This document shows, piece after piece, positions 40,101 to 55,100 of a stretch of 64,000 nucleotides of DNA. Made by a program: the position numbers and the translations under genes. The stretch is from positions 308,237 to 372,236 of the forward strand of contig JBAMDO010000020.1 of the NCBI GenBank assembly GCA_037074765.1, read 5' to 3'. Every line of letters starts with the position of its first letter. Within the stretch, counting starts at the first letter, position 1. The notes below the pieces were generated by a model. It ran no database searches, was not told where the DNA came from, and saw only the letters and a list, made by a program, of their open reading frames with translations. The stretch is from Mansonella perstans. Taxonomy: Eukaryota > Nematoda > Chromadorea > Rhabditida > Onchocercidae.

Positions 40101-43100
40101 ATTGAAGATACTATTTGATCACTTTGATCTACCAGCCGATTAGATGAACAAAAGATGAGAACAATTTAAAAAGATTACCGATTTGTTTCCAAGCTACTCT
40201 GAATTATGATAGGGAACATTTTAAAAAAAAAACCTAGCAGGTGGAAATAATTCAAACATTAAAAACTGGACAAAATCAGTCCAGAATAGATAGCAAAGGA
40301 GAACACATTACCAGCTTCATGGACTGTTCCTGTGATTTGGTTGATGTTTGTAGTTTCAAAAATTCTATTTGATTGATATCGATAGCAGTTCTAGACGATC
40401 CAGAGCCGATAAGCTGAGCTAATGCACCACTTAAACTAGCTGACTCGCTAGTCGTTGCAATTGATGTGGAGTTCAGTCGTGATGTATCATGTAGATTCTC
40501 CAAACTGATCTTCTCATCTTCACTTAAATTCTCTTCAACGGCCTATAATAATAAAGGAAGACATTCCCAAAAACACTGAGAAAACATTCAAGTAATACCC
40601 TCAAAAAAGTCTGAAATCATCGTCATTCATAGATTCCAGACAGCAAAAGGAAAAAAAATTCAGACTATATTGTAAATATACTTTATTATCTTTTTGTTGC
40701 GCCACGCAATCATCCTTGTAGCATAATTTCTGTTGATGCTGTATTAATTCATAATATCGCTGAAATACTAACTGACATCGTTTGCACTGAAAATTACTTC
40801 CCGGTGTTTTCATAAATCGATCATCGCTGCTTGACGTTGGTTGATTTTCGTATATTTTTCGAGCCTGAAAAGCGATTTTTATGCTAACAGCGCAAATAGA
40901 TTTTTTACAACTACACGTAGACCAACACATGGAAAAAAATGAACGAAGTCCAGAATTTTTCAATTAACAGTCTATGACTTTTCCCTAATAGAAGAAAAAG
41001 TAGACAATGTTTATTATGTGCCTTCTGTCGAGCATTCTGGAACCAAACAACAATAACTCGTGGACTGAGTTGGAGCTTTTTCGATAACACTTCCAAATCA
41101 TCATCTTTAGGGTAGGCTTGCTTGTCGAAAAATTGCTGCAATGTCCGCAGCTGATAATCGGTAAAGCGAGTACGGTTTGCACGACGTCCAGTCACCGAAC
41201 TTGTAGAAGGTAAATCTTCAAAAAAATTTGGTAAAAGCATGATTCCTTGAAGCTTTTCAGATTTTAAAATAATTAAAAACATCAATTCCTGATGTTATTG
41301 AACTGATGTTTATGAGCAAAAAAAGCCAAATCTTCCGCTTTTAGTTTACTTTGTTTTTATCCTATTTGAAAGTTTAACTTATAAAAAAAGTGAAAATTCA
41401 CAAAAATCAGATAATACAGAAGCAAAATATATTACAAAATTCGAAAAGTACTTGATAACATGGACGAAAGGTTCTTGTCATCATGCAAGAAACTAGCAAA
41501 AGGATTAGTGCATGTTGCCGGCGTCGAATGAATCTGAGTATTTTGAATATTTGCAGCAGATATTGAATTTCCTAGACTGCTTATATTTACCCCAGTTTCG
41601 GATGTTTGCACCAATTGTGGTTTTGATTCTTCATCTGTCTGAAAAATAAAGAATTTTACAGCAATCAACTTCTAAAGTATGATTTTGCAAATATATTTTT
41701 GAACTAGAAAATTAAGGGCTGATTTCTTGACCTTTTGTTATATACCATTTTTTTGCTTTAAAGATCGAAAAGGACCTCAATTTTAAGAGTTGTTATTTTT
41801 GTTTCGCCAGTTTTTTCGTAGGTATCCAAATCAATGCTCATTTGTGGGGGAATATTGAAATTATAAGGAGAATCCTTGTCACGTTGCCGCTCCTGAAAAT
41901 TAAAAAAACTCTGTAAGAAAAAATCATCGTAATTAAAGTTGAAGGACGCAAATGAAACTGAGATCAAAAAACAACTTACTTCATTATTTCTCGAAACATT
42001 ATATACATGGAATTTTTGACCAAACTTTCAAGATATCAGAATAAGGAACTATTGCTCACTGACCATTAAGTAAAAAAATGAGCAATATATTACTCTTATC
42101 TTTTTTAAAATAAGTTATAACCTTAAACAGTGTATTGCGGAACCAATGCTTTATAACTTTTTCTGGAAGCTGCGCTTTTCCAGACATTTCCTTTATTTGT
42201 TGTTCACTGGGTGAATTATTTATATCAAAATACTGGCGCAAAATTTTCAACTGGTCATCAGTGATTCGTGTTCGAGCTCTTTTGGCTGGTGATACGTTTG
42301 GAATTGCTAAAAAATAAGAAATTAAAGAGCACTGATCAAAAAAAGAAAATGTGAAAGATAAACGAATGGATACAAGCCAAAGTGCTCGTAATTACTGAAG
42401 CATTTGATAGTAACCTGCATTTACATGCCACATTTCTCTGAAGCTTTAAACATACCATGCGGTACAGTTGTGGTAGCATTTTGTGGTACAGAAAAAAGTG
42501 GATTTGCAAAAAAATCAGGTGGCATCAACGGCATGAAAGGATTTGGCATAAATGGAAATCCGAGCATGCTCATCATCGCCAACTGACTGTTCAAATCGGG
42601 TGAATCCTTAGATGTCGACGGTCGAGGTGTAGCACTAGCTGAACAGGATCGGGTATCCTCTTTTAGCTTCTTCGCCTAAATTTAATCGGTTTAAAATGAA
42701 ATTATTTCATCGACTTAAAATGAAGCTAAAATTTCATTCACTTTTTGTACTTTTGGAGATTCCATATTAATTCATTAGTAATTATCTCCACCGATCTTTG
42801 TTTCGAGATTCATCCAAATAAAACAACATCCGATTCTGCGTTTTGCTTTTTCACTACGAGCTATTAGCCAAGTAATAAAGATCGTTTTTGCATGTATCGA
42901 AAACTTCTATTTGTCAAAAAAAAAAATTCTTTTTTGAATAGAACTTTTTCCCAGAAAATTTTAGAAAATAAGAAGTTTCAAAGTCATCCAGCCATTCTTA
43001 TAATACTGCACAATATTCAAAAGTAACATAATCATGTGTAGATTCTACCTCCAGTGTATACTTATCGTCCTCGGTTGTAACTAAAGTCTGAGTGAATAAA

Positions 43101-46100
43101 CATCCATTATCAGTGTTAAGTTCAGCGTCTCGATTACTATTAGCTGATGGTTCATCCTTTCCCAGTGTCCTTTTTTTACTCCCAGATATTGCAACTGATG
43201 TTGTGGCAGATACCGTGATACTTTGCTGTTCAACGTTCAAATCGCTCTCGTCATTCTCCTTTTCTTCGCTTTCATCCAATGCCTCATGCAACCGTCTGGC
43301 AAATTTCTCAATCTCTATCAGTGGTACGGTATTTTCATGTATCTAAAGCAAGTAAAAAGTTTTAACAAATGTTTTACATCAAAACTTCACACAATAAATC
43401 TTTTTAATATTAATGCCAGGAAGTAACTAAACATTAAGAATAAGTGTCGAGAAGAAAGCTAGTTACCAGATCAGTATATTAGCGAAAGAGTCTAGTACGA
43501 AGATTTGTTGTCGAAACACAATTGACTCACTAACTAAAAAACCTACAAAACTTCCTTACCTCTTCATAATGAGCTTTGAGTACCCAGATACTACTGAAGA
43601 CCCTGTTGCACTTCGTGCACTTAGCAAAACTTAAATCTGGAATCACTTCATCCGTCATTATATCCAATTTGCGCCGCGGTTGCTCTAGACCTTCATTATA
43701 CTGCATTACCACATCGAAACCTGGAAAGTCTGTGTTTGAAGTCAGTAACGCTCCTAAATTTTATTACTAAAAGAACAGGGAATGAAAATTCCAACAGTAA
43801 ATCAGTACAGTTTGTGGAAAATAACTTCAAATAAAAACAGCAACTCAGCTAACCATAGCTTTCAAGCATTTTGCGAAAAGCAATGCCAGTACGTGGAGTT
43901 CGTTCATCATCGGTGGACGTGAGGGACTGCTCACTAGTTTTTGATGTCGTTGCAGCATCATCAGTTGAAATTGGTAATTGCCCTGTAAGGTATGTATGTG
44001 GGTGAACTTCTCAGAGACTATACAATTCAAACTTAGCATAAATTAAAGAAATGTTTATTAAACGTGGGTAGAATGGAGATAGATTCTGGAAAAATATGTG
44101 GAGAAAGAGATCTAAAATAATTTGTGATTTGTTCCATTAACGGAACCTTGGTCAGTTTCTACAAAATTTAGATGGAATGGACAGAATCTTAACAATAGTT
44201 CTTCATCCTAGATGCTATCGGGATCTGAAAGCAAAAAATCTAAAAATGAAAAAAAGGGAAACATTACTGCATTCATGCTCATTCATTGACAAATTTTCAT
44301 ACTATATACCAAGAGAGTTAAAAAAAGCTCAAAAAAAAAAAGGAAATCTATAACTGAAATGTTGTCATGGGATTTTTTTTCTTGCAGTAATTGAAGAAAA
44401 TAAGTCAACGAAAAAGCTGAATCTCTAACTTCAATTTGAGCAGTCAGCTAAAGTTGACGTATGATATAATCCCAGTGCAAAAATTGTAATTGCGAATGCC
44501 ATTATAAGCATTTCATACTTGATGAATTACAAATGGTTCTATTTTGGTCTAGCAGCAAATCCGTTAACCTGCAGAAACAAAACTAACTCAATGTTCCAAA
44601 TGGAGCAACGATAGGAGAAAATCCAGCAGCTAAGCTTGCTAATGCTGTTTGAGCTTGAGAAGTTGTCACTGGTGGCATATCATTCGATACAGCAGTCTGA
44701 CCAGCGGATGCTAATGATAAAAGCTGCGCCATATTCAACATGTTGATCATTGCTAAAGTTGATTGCTGCTGTTGTTGTTCCAATCCATTCTGCAAAGTAA
44801 ATTTTTCCAAATTAATAATCAATTATTTTTACCAATATTTTCATTCACATACAGAGGAATGCATTAATATATTACTGGATAGTCGGTAAAGACCAAATGT
44901 TTGTTGCCAACAACATACATCAGCTGAATTTACTTTAGTTTTTAGCTTCTTCAGAGACATTTTTTGAATCATGCTAGAACTAAATCAAATTCCGAAATAT
45001 TCCATATTAGATGAGATTTATTTTAAAATGAAAATTTAATGATTGAAAATGATACAAAGGTTGTGCAGTAAAGTTTATGTTACGACGAAACACATATACA
45101 TTACAAGTATTTTAGTCATGGTCAGTGTAAGTTTCTATTAGCTATTGCTACTTTGACTTACTTCCTATCTTATCATACAATGAACATTAACATAAATTTA
45201 TTCACCTGAATAGCTTACTACATTAAAAAATTTTTTGAATATTATTAGGAAAAAAAAAATACTGCTACAGAGGGCAAATATTGTTGTGAGATTTTAAAAT
45301 GCTTGAAATATTTAGTAAAAAAAAAAAAAAAAAATTTGGCAGCCAATTATTTAAGCTCTAAATTTTTAAATGAATTTTTTTTTTAAATTAATGTTTCATT
45401 AATTTGATTTTTCGTGTAGAACTATATACAACCGGAAATGTTGTTGAAGATCGAAAAAGAAGGAGAAATAGCAAGTGGAGAAGAAATAAGATGACTTAAT
45501 ATTAGCCTAATAAATAGCTTTATTAAATAGCTAAATATTGTCAACATCTTTTAATCTTTTTTTTTTGAGCACTAATATCGATAAGGGTGACAAATACTGA
45601 CAGAAGTAGGCAATCTAATCGAATTACTACTAAATGTATCTGCTGCATATGACTGTATTTCTTTTAACATGAACAAAAATACACATAAATGCTACAAACA
45701 TAAAACATACATACACATACACATACACATTCAATTTATCATTTATCCATTAAATTATACGGTAATTATTATAATGGTTATTGTCCATGAAAAGATATGA
45801 AATAAAAATACGACAGAAAGAAAAGTTTTTTGAAAAAAATACTTGTGAAGAAATAAAAATAGATTGTAAGGGAAGTTAAGAAAAAAATACGATAGAAGAT
45901 AAGAGTTCGAAATAATATTGATGATAACATACGTACAAAATGTTAACAGGAAAGAGAGAAAAAGTGTTGAAATGAAGCTAATTGAACCATCAAAAATTCG
46001 TCATAGTCCACTGAAAAATAGTGAAATATAATAGATAAATGGGCAGGCATGAACTTTATCAGTAGCAATGCCTATTTTCCATAAAAGATTGGAAGAATCT

Positions 46101-49100
46101 ATCAACTTATAAGAGCATGACTATAATAAACTATATGGGAGATAGGAGAAGATCTTTCCTTCAGTAAATAGTACTCCAGGGAAACTTTTTCCTTAGTTAA
46201 CAAATGGATAACCGAAAATTGACAACAATAGTGACGTTTTCAGTATTGCAATATGAAGTAGCAAATAGCAGGCATACATGCATATAGTTATACGTATAGT
46301 TAAGTCATACTATTTGAATAAACAAATCAGTTTCACGTGATTTCATGTTTTCAATATGAAGTATAATAGTGATATAATTTTGATATGTTTTTTTTTTTTT
46401 TTTTTTTATCATCATATGTAAAATAGAAATATTTAAGAAAAGAGATAAAAATAAATTGAAAGAAACGGACCATCAATATCAACCATTCATTCATTCATTC
46501 ATTCATTCACTACCTCAATCATCATCCCACTTGATCAAAAATGTTGAAAATTGTGAGAGAAAGGAAGAAAAGGAAGGGAGTGTAACGAGCAAAGGATACA
46601 ATAATAAATGCAATGATTAATTCTGTAAATTTTTCGCCATGTGAATCAAAATTGAGGTTTAAATCAGTAGAAAGAAATATTTTCAACAAATAGAAGGGTT
46701 CTTTGTCAAATCTTATTCTTGCTATAAATATTATAGGACATTATGTTTGCTCCAAAACATTACCGGATACTTTTAGAAGTTGTAATGTTTAAGAAATGAC
46801 ACCACTAATTAATGAGTACTTTATAGATGCTTAATTTTTAAAAAATCTTAGCAAGCTTTCAATAGTAATACTTTACTATAATACTATATTTTTTTTTGTG
46901 ATTTCAAATGTTATGGTAATAATATGAGATGTGAGATGATAACAGATTCTGTAACATATATGATAAACTTGCGGTAAATAGTAAAATACAAGATGAGAAT
47001 AAGAAACGCGTAATTTACTTCAATAACGCGTAATAACGTAAAATCGAAATAACAACGGTGAAGTGACAGAGCAAAATAGAAAGAAAGAAGTTTATTAGCT
47101 TATGAATAAAGCCCTTCAATTGTATATTCTAACGAAAGTGCTTAATCAATAAAACTTCAATAATATAAAAAGTTGGGAAATAATTGATACGTGTATTTTA
47201 TCTAAAAAAGAAGCAAATACCTGCAATGAATCAGTGATAGGATCATGTTTGGTAGCTAATTCAGCTAATATCATTTGTGTTGGACCACCTGGTTGCTCGA
47301 TGATTGATTTACAACCATCAATTTCGCCCTGTGCTAAGAGTTCAGTTATTTTAGTCAAGCGCGATTGATGTGCAACTGACCTGAAAAGTTCAAAAATGGA
47401 TGACCAAAATAGCACACTGCGCACTATGAACCAATTTTTACTGATGTCTAATGACAATGTCATATCTGTGTAAAATAATATTTTGCTAGCTTAGAGAAGT
47501 TTAAATACCAAACTGTGTTAATCCAAGAAACTATCATAATGTATGATTAAAAAATTTTCAATAATTTTATCCTTAAAAAATGTTTGATAATTTAAGAATT
47601 CCTTTATTAGATAATTAATGCAAAATTATGAATTGCAAAGTTTTTGGAAAGTAGCAATTATAGCATACACTAAAAAATAAAATACTTTCAAGAAGTAGAT
47701 TTTCATTCAGTACAATTAAAAAATATGAACAAACGTATTTGTAATTTAAAATTTCCCAATACCTTACCTTATATGTATATCTAAAGTTGAACCCTGTCCA
47801 TAACCCAATTTGCATAGATTACACTTGAATGGTTTTGAATCTCCTTGTAACGATTGAGAACTTGTTGAGGCTTGTAAAGCTGCCAAAATCTAAAATAAAA
47901 CTAAAATTATTAGTAATTTATTGAATCAATTTAGTAGTTATTGGCAAAGTAAAATGAACTGAAATGAGGAATTAGAAATTTAAAGGGAAAAAAAGATTAA
48001 TAGGAATAAAGTTTTTAACCTGTGCACTAGGTTGAAAATTATTCGACTGTTCCTCGAGCATTTTTTTTGCCTTATGAAGGTGCACTACTGAGTTATAATG
48101 CATCAGTAATTGATGCTTTTGCTCAAAATTCTCCTTGCATAATTCACACTTGAAAAATCTGCAATTGCAATTAATCATAGCAATATGTGAATACTACGAC
48201 AGTGATAATTCTTGAACATAAACTTATTTATCAATTGATGCATTTTCTGGAATCTTTGAAAACCTTTCAGAGAATAAATGATAAAAAAAAATTTTTATGA
48301 AATTAGATTAATTTAAAGTTAACCTTAATGGATCAACACGATTGGTATCCATTTTATCATCGGTCGCTGTCTTGACCGATTGAGAATAACAAGAGCTCGT
48401 GGTTGGTGAATGATAAGTTTTACCTGAAGCAGCAATTTTTAAGATAGAAATATTTCAGGTTTCCCAAATCCTAGTTACAGTATTCTATCAAAAACAATAG
48501 GAAAAATGAATGCTGATAATATGATAGGATGAATAGTAATTTAAAAGTTCACTATGCATACTGAAGTCACGATATTTACAATTACAATTTTGACCAGACG
48601 ACAAGTAGAAATATCAAGAAAAAAGAAGAGTTTATATTTCAAACTAATGAATTTGGGAAATTTTTAAATCAGTAAAGAATGATCTTAAAAGAATTCAAAA
48701 AAAAAAAAATATTGACCATTAGTATGTTCCTGAGCATTGTGACTTTTTAGCAATTCATGAGAGCGGAAGCTTTGATCACATTTGGTACAACGGGTACTGG
48801 ATCGGAATGTGTGATGCAAAGTGTGACTGGCAAGACGTTGTTCGGTACGAAATGCCAACGAGCACTGGGAGCAATGATAACGGTAGATTTGTCGATCCGT
48901 TTTCTTTTTCGAACTGTAAATTTTATTGTTCATCATTCATAACGGAACATAAACAGCAATGTGTTATGCTGATCCAGTGCCAGGCATCGCAGTTGTAATG
49001 ATGACAATGACAAAAATAATAATTATACTTGGTCAACTACTATCTTCTGAATTAAGATCAAAATATTGCAGAAGTTTCAAACTAAAAAATTTAATATGCC

Positions 49101-52100
49101 TATTACTAAACATAGTTAATTTTAAATTTAATTATAATAAAGATAATAATGGCATTAAGCGTAACAATCAATTTTTACTGAAATGATTGAAAGGATGCGA
49201 ACTCAATTGTATTAGTCACTAATTAATTATTAATTAATATTAGTAATAATGAGCAAAAAATTTCAAACAATTTTATTAACTTGTCACCCATAACCAGACA
49301 AACTAATAGCAAGATTCATGAGAAGTAGACATTCTGACTACAAAATGATACAATAAATCAAAAGTATAAAGCATCACCAACAATATAAACGGCTTTCCTT
49401 TTCTCATTAGCAATTCCAATTAAACTCCCAAAACCAGTGCTGTAGGAGCGCCTCCTATGATGTCGAACCTCCTCCCCTATCCCTTACAACAATAATTGCA
49501 TCGATGCCAATGTGGCAAATTTTGGATCATTATGAACTATAAACTCGATGTGCTAATGCACATTTAAAGAATTTCAATTTAAAGGCAATTCAAGCTACAA
49601 AAGTCATTGCCATTCTATATGCAACAGAAAATATTTTACAAGCAAAAATTTTAGGATTTTGAAATTGTATAGCTAAATAAATCATTTCAGACATATAAAA
49701 AAAAAACAAACAACAGTTTTTGTATAAATACAAAAAAATTATTCACGAATGTAATTGAAGCGGGAATATAAAATTAAGAATGGATAACTCCAGTTGAAAC
49801 CCAAACGTATCCGTTAGTACCTTATTCTCATGAAATCAGAACATTACGGCATAGTTACTAGATGTCTTCTCTTCTAAGATATCAAACACATTTATTAACT
49901 CTATGAATCTTAAGCTAACTTTTAGATAAATTAAATAAACTAACTAAGAGTTTTAAAAGTACTTATTATTAGGAATATTCTTTTTTGAACGAAAAATTTG
50001 CAATTGTTAAAAAATTACACAGAAATTGTACAAAAATTCCTTGAAGGTCTTTTGAATGTTTCAATATATTCTCTATCTGAAGAAGAGAATTTTTAAAGGA
50101 AGATGTCATCTTCCGAATTCAAGATTTATGAATGAATAGAGGGAATTAATGAAGTATTTTAAGAAACTACATAATTCTTTTTTTTTAGAAATTGAAAAAA
50201 AAACTTTGTCTAAAATGAAGAAGGTAGAGAAAAGTTAGTATAACATGTACCACATTTAAATATTATGATAGAGTAAATATCTATTCATACAATAATCATG
50301 ATAAATTCACAGCTATATAAAGAATGATTTAAGATCTGTTTTTGTTTAAAGTAGCAAATCAATTTTTTCTCACAAAGGAAAATTTTAAAGACAATTGATA
50401 TTTTCTGACAGTATGCACCACAACAGTGATGTGAAAAATACGCTGTGTTGTTGAAAATGTTGTAGCCTTTCTTCTTGCTAAGATGAATACTACCGTAGCA
50501 CAAATGAGACAATATTTCAAAACATCCGTATAAAATGTATATCTATCTATTGATAATTGTTGAAATATGATAATAAAAACTATATTGATTGATTTTATTA
50601 AATTAAAAAAAGAGTCTATACTTTTTTTTTTTACAATCGAATAGCGCTAATTAATATTGGAATTTTTTAAAAATAACTTAAAATTCAATTTGAACTATCA
50701 AAAAAGTCGTCATTTTAAAAAAAAGCTTATTGATTACAATATAAATAATAATTGATGGAATTATGAAAATTACCAAAAGAGATGGAATGAGGGAAAACGG
50801 AAAAACAGTACAGTTTTAGCCTCTATCAAATGATTCGGCTGGGAAAATAGCTGTAAAAAAAAAAAAAAAAAACAGTCAGATTTCGAATCATTAAACGCTG
50901 CTACTGCTTTTCCCTTTACAAAAATACGACATAAATGTAACAGGGAATTTTATGAAAAAAAAAACAGCACTCTCGCAGTAATCAAAAATTACATCAAACA
51001 TATATATCATATGATAAGCATGTTTCAATAACAGCAAAATACATTTGATTTTTTAAACTTCTTTCTAACACTTTCTAACTTATTTATCTGGTGGTTGATT
51101 TTTTTTTCGAATAACTTTTTAAGCTAAATTTATCTATTTTTGAATCATTTTTATAAAGTTTTTTAAAAACACAATTTGCAATATTATTTTTACTTGTTTT
51201 TACTTCACAATTTACCCACTTTTACTTGCTCAAAATTAATTACAATTAAAATTTTGTTATTTGTTTTTTTTTTTTTTTTTTTTTAACAATAAACGATAAA
51301 AACAATGAGCATGAAAAATTATTTTTTGAAATATGTATGATATTTTTTTTTATAAATGATGTTAAAATGTTGTTGTATCATAATGATGAAGATGATATTG
51401 ACCTAGAATCAAGTAATATACAAAGAATGCGTGTGCTTACGTCTAATACGAGTATTGAAAATACAATGTGAAATCTCGAGCAACATTAGTCATCTCTGAT
51501 CAACGAAAAATACAATTAGATTGGCCGGACCAGTCATCAAAAATATCAATTTTTTTTTTGTATTTTATTTGCAAATCTTAAATTTTGTCATACAAGGCAT
51601 GAGTCTATTAATTATTATTAGCTTATGTACCTTACGTATAAGCCATCAAAAGATTCCTTAAATATACCAATCACTTCATTAAGCTAATATTTTTGGCAAA
51701 AGTACCATAAATTAATTATTTGATACTTCTTCTCATTATTATTTAAAATAGATAACTATTCAAATTATTCCACAATTAAAATACAACTTTAAAATCTTCA
51801 AAGTATCAAGTTGGAAGCAAAGTATTTATATATATATCTATTCACGCTTTATTCCATAGCATATTAAAATATAAAATTATTTTTTCAACTTTCCAATTGT
51901 AATATCTTAATTTATTGATAAATAAAAATACTTAATAGGTGATTTATGGAAAAAATATTCGAAGAGTTACCTCTTATCAGATGTTGAATCGCTGAGCAAA
52001 CTCGATGACGTAGCACTCAAAAGAAGCCGTTCAATTGCCTCGTCCGCTATTTTATGTTCCTGAAATTAAATAATAATGCAAATGAGTAGAATAAAATTAG

Positions 52101-55100
52101 TAAATTTAAAACTTCAAAATTGAAAGCACAGATAACAAGATAGCTTTCGTATATCTCACAGCTGCAAGCAAGTCACCTGAAGTAATGAAATCAACAATAA
52201 TAATGTATTTTAAAGGTTAAAACATGCAGAAATATGAGCAATTGATGTGTTGAAGTGTCGCAGAATTTTGTCGTATGGATAGAGAAATAAGTGGCCGAAG
52301 ATTCCTAATGTTTAATTATTGCTGGATGGTATATTAGTGAAGGGTGAGATTTTATTAGTATTCAAAATCAGGTTTCAAACTTGCCCTCTTAGTGTACAAA
52401 CAAAATTACCTTCATAAATTAATTGAAATTTTGCTCACGTGGCTTATTCATTAGCTTAATGGGAAAGGCGATAAAATTGATGCAATAGTAGCTTTTATAA
52501 AAACTATATTCCTCCTATAATTCTCCATTAGGAAAAAGTAATAGATCTATCTCATTTTCTGATTTCAATTTCGCTTTTTGAATTCTGTTACGTTTAATTA
52601 TCACAAATTAATGCAATATTGCCATAACTAATGTTCAATGTCAATTCAAAATCGTTATTTACAAACTTTTTAGCAAAGAAAATAGCGCTTACAAAAATAA
52701 ATCATATTTCTTCAATTAAATATTGAGATATCTGTTAAATTTTATTTATTAAGAAAAAGATAGATCAATCATTTTTGATTATTTCTTTTTAGTTTCTATT
52801 TATTAACAAATTTTGGTTTAAATGAAGGAAAAATAAGACATTAGAACAGCAACATTAGCAAAAAAGATAAAGCTGAATTTTGTGACAAAATCAATTAAGA
52901 TTTTAAAACAATAAAAAAATTTCTTGAGCAAATAATTGCTAATAATCCAAGCAGAAATGAAGTTACAATGTAGTCATGAGTATTTACATTTTTAAACTAT
53001 TTGTTTTAAAAACTTTTTTTGAAAATCTTCGGGCATTTTTTCGATCTCTCTCCATTTTCCTTGCTATTTCAGAAAGATACGATAAGAGTTTTATCTAAAC
53101 TTGAATAGTTACATGATCAAGCTTAGTACTTAAGTATAGAAAACACTAACTTAACCTTTCCCCATCTCCGAACTCATCATTTCAAAAACAATTATTCGAC
53201 AAGCTTTTGAACATTGTATTATTTTTCTATAGCTGGAAAGTTGTGCAACTATAGGACTTCATTTTTGGAAGTCATATTAAGATTTAAAAAATACGGTTCC
53301 ATGTACTCCACAAAATGGGTCACAAAATTTTCGTATAACTTCAGTTCTGATATGTAAATGAAGTAATTTCAGATGTTTAAAAATTATTCGCAAAGACAAA
53401 AAATGATTTAAAGAAAGCAAAAGTGAAATACATTTAACATCGTCATATTAACAACATTTTAGAAAGAAATTATTCAAAAATGATCGGTAAAAAGAGAAAA
53501 ATACCTTAGCAAGATGTACACGCAATTCAATACATCTGTATGGACAGAGAGGACACAATTCAGCAGCAATCGTTGGCTCACCATCGGTTTTCGTTGAATG
53601 TACCACTCTTTTGTGCTCATTAAATTCTGTTTTCGTTTCTGTAATACATTTATCCGATATATTCTTGATTTTTTGCATTTTAAAATAAAAATAAGAAATG
53701 ATGAAAAAAAAAGAGTTTGTTTAGTTTAATGTAGCGAAGAGAATTTCCGCCAACACTATGCGCAATTTCCAAATCAATTAATATTAAAAAAAATATATCA
53801 TTTGATTTTTCAGATTTTTCGATACATAATCTTGTGATAATTACTAATCCTATACAAATTAATCCCTGAAAATTCTTTATCGCTAATTAAATAATTTATT
53901 GCCTCTAGATGATTCCGTCTAAAATAAAATTCGACATCTAGCTATTTTCATACTGCTACTCGATCTTTCGAAACCAAAAGAGCACATATCTAGTTTCCCG
54001 CAAAGAGAAAACTGCAACATGATTACGAGTAACATTTTTGTTTTCAGGTGACAATTTGAAGCATGTTATGATTGTGCTTCCAATTGTATTGAAAAATTTT
54101 ACGAAATAATTCGATTCGTGCATTGAGTAAAGAATTTTATCAAAGTATGAATTGAATAAAAAAGTTAAGCAAAGGAAATTGCTTAATATTCTTAAATTTT
54201 CTCGAATAAAAAAAGAGAAAAACAGTCACAAAAAATAATCAAATCAGAGAAAAAACTTAGAAGACAACAGAGAAAAATATGGAGAAAATATGATGTCGAC
54301 TAAGGTAAGTTAAACATTTTCTAAGTTGAAATTAAATGAAACAGAGAAGCGGCCAATTAGCATCTCAAATATCCCAATAAAAATTACCCAAGTATCCAAG
54401 TATCAATAACTTGCATAGTGAGTAATTTAGCAATATATCTCATCCTGATTATCTCGTTCTAATCAACTTTATCCTTTAAATAAAAAAAATGTACCTACTA
54501 TCAGTGATCTAAAATTGGCACAATGATAATGCTATCCAAAAATCACTTATTTAAGAAAATAATTCTTACTCTCATCATTTTTCCAATTTGTGCAATATTT
54601 ATTAAAAAACTGACATAAGGAAACAGAGAAAATTATCTTAGCAAGGAAGAATATTGCTTGATTTTAAAAGTAACACAAATTTTCGGATAAAAAAAAAATG
54701 AAAGGTAAAGCAATTTTTCTTGACTCTCTTCTTGCAATCATTGTGCATCTATTCTTTCAAAAATAAAAATATTGAGAAGATTATTTGTAAGATAAAATAT
54801 CTTAAGAAATTTCAATTAAGATTAGCATTTATATTAGCAAATTATTGGAAAAAGAATTCTTGTTTTGCTAGTAGTTGAATGATCTTTTCAATGTAAGAAT
54901 GATTTTAACTATTACGTCAAAAACTTTTCAAATAGAATATTTGACAATATACTTTTCAATTTGCTTCTTAAAAATTATTTTCATTTTTTAAATTGGCTAA
55001 AAAAAAAAAAAAAAAAAGAACACGGTAGTTGTGTTTAGGTAAGAATTGTAAATATTATTGATATTTGATAAAATAATGGCAAAATATTAATGAAACTTTA

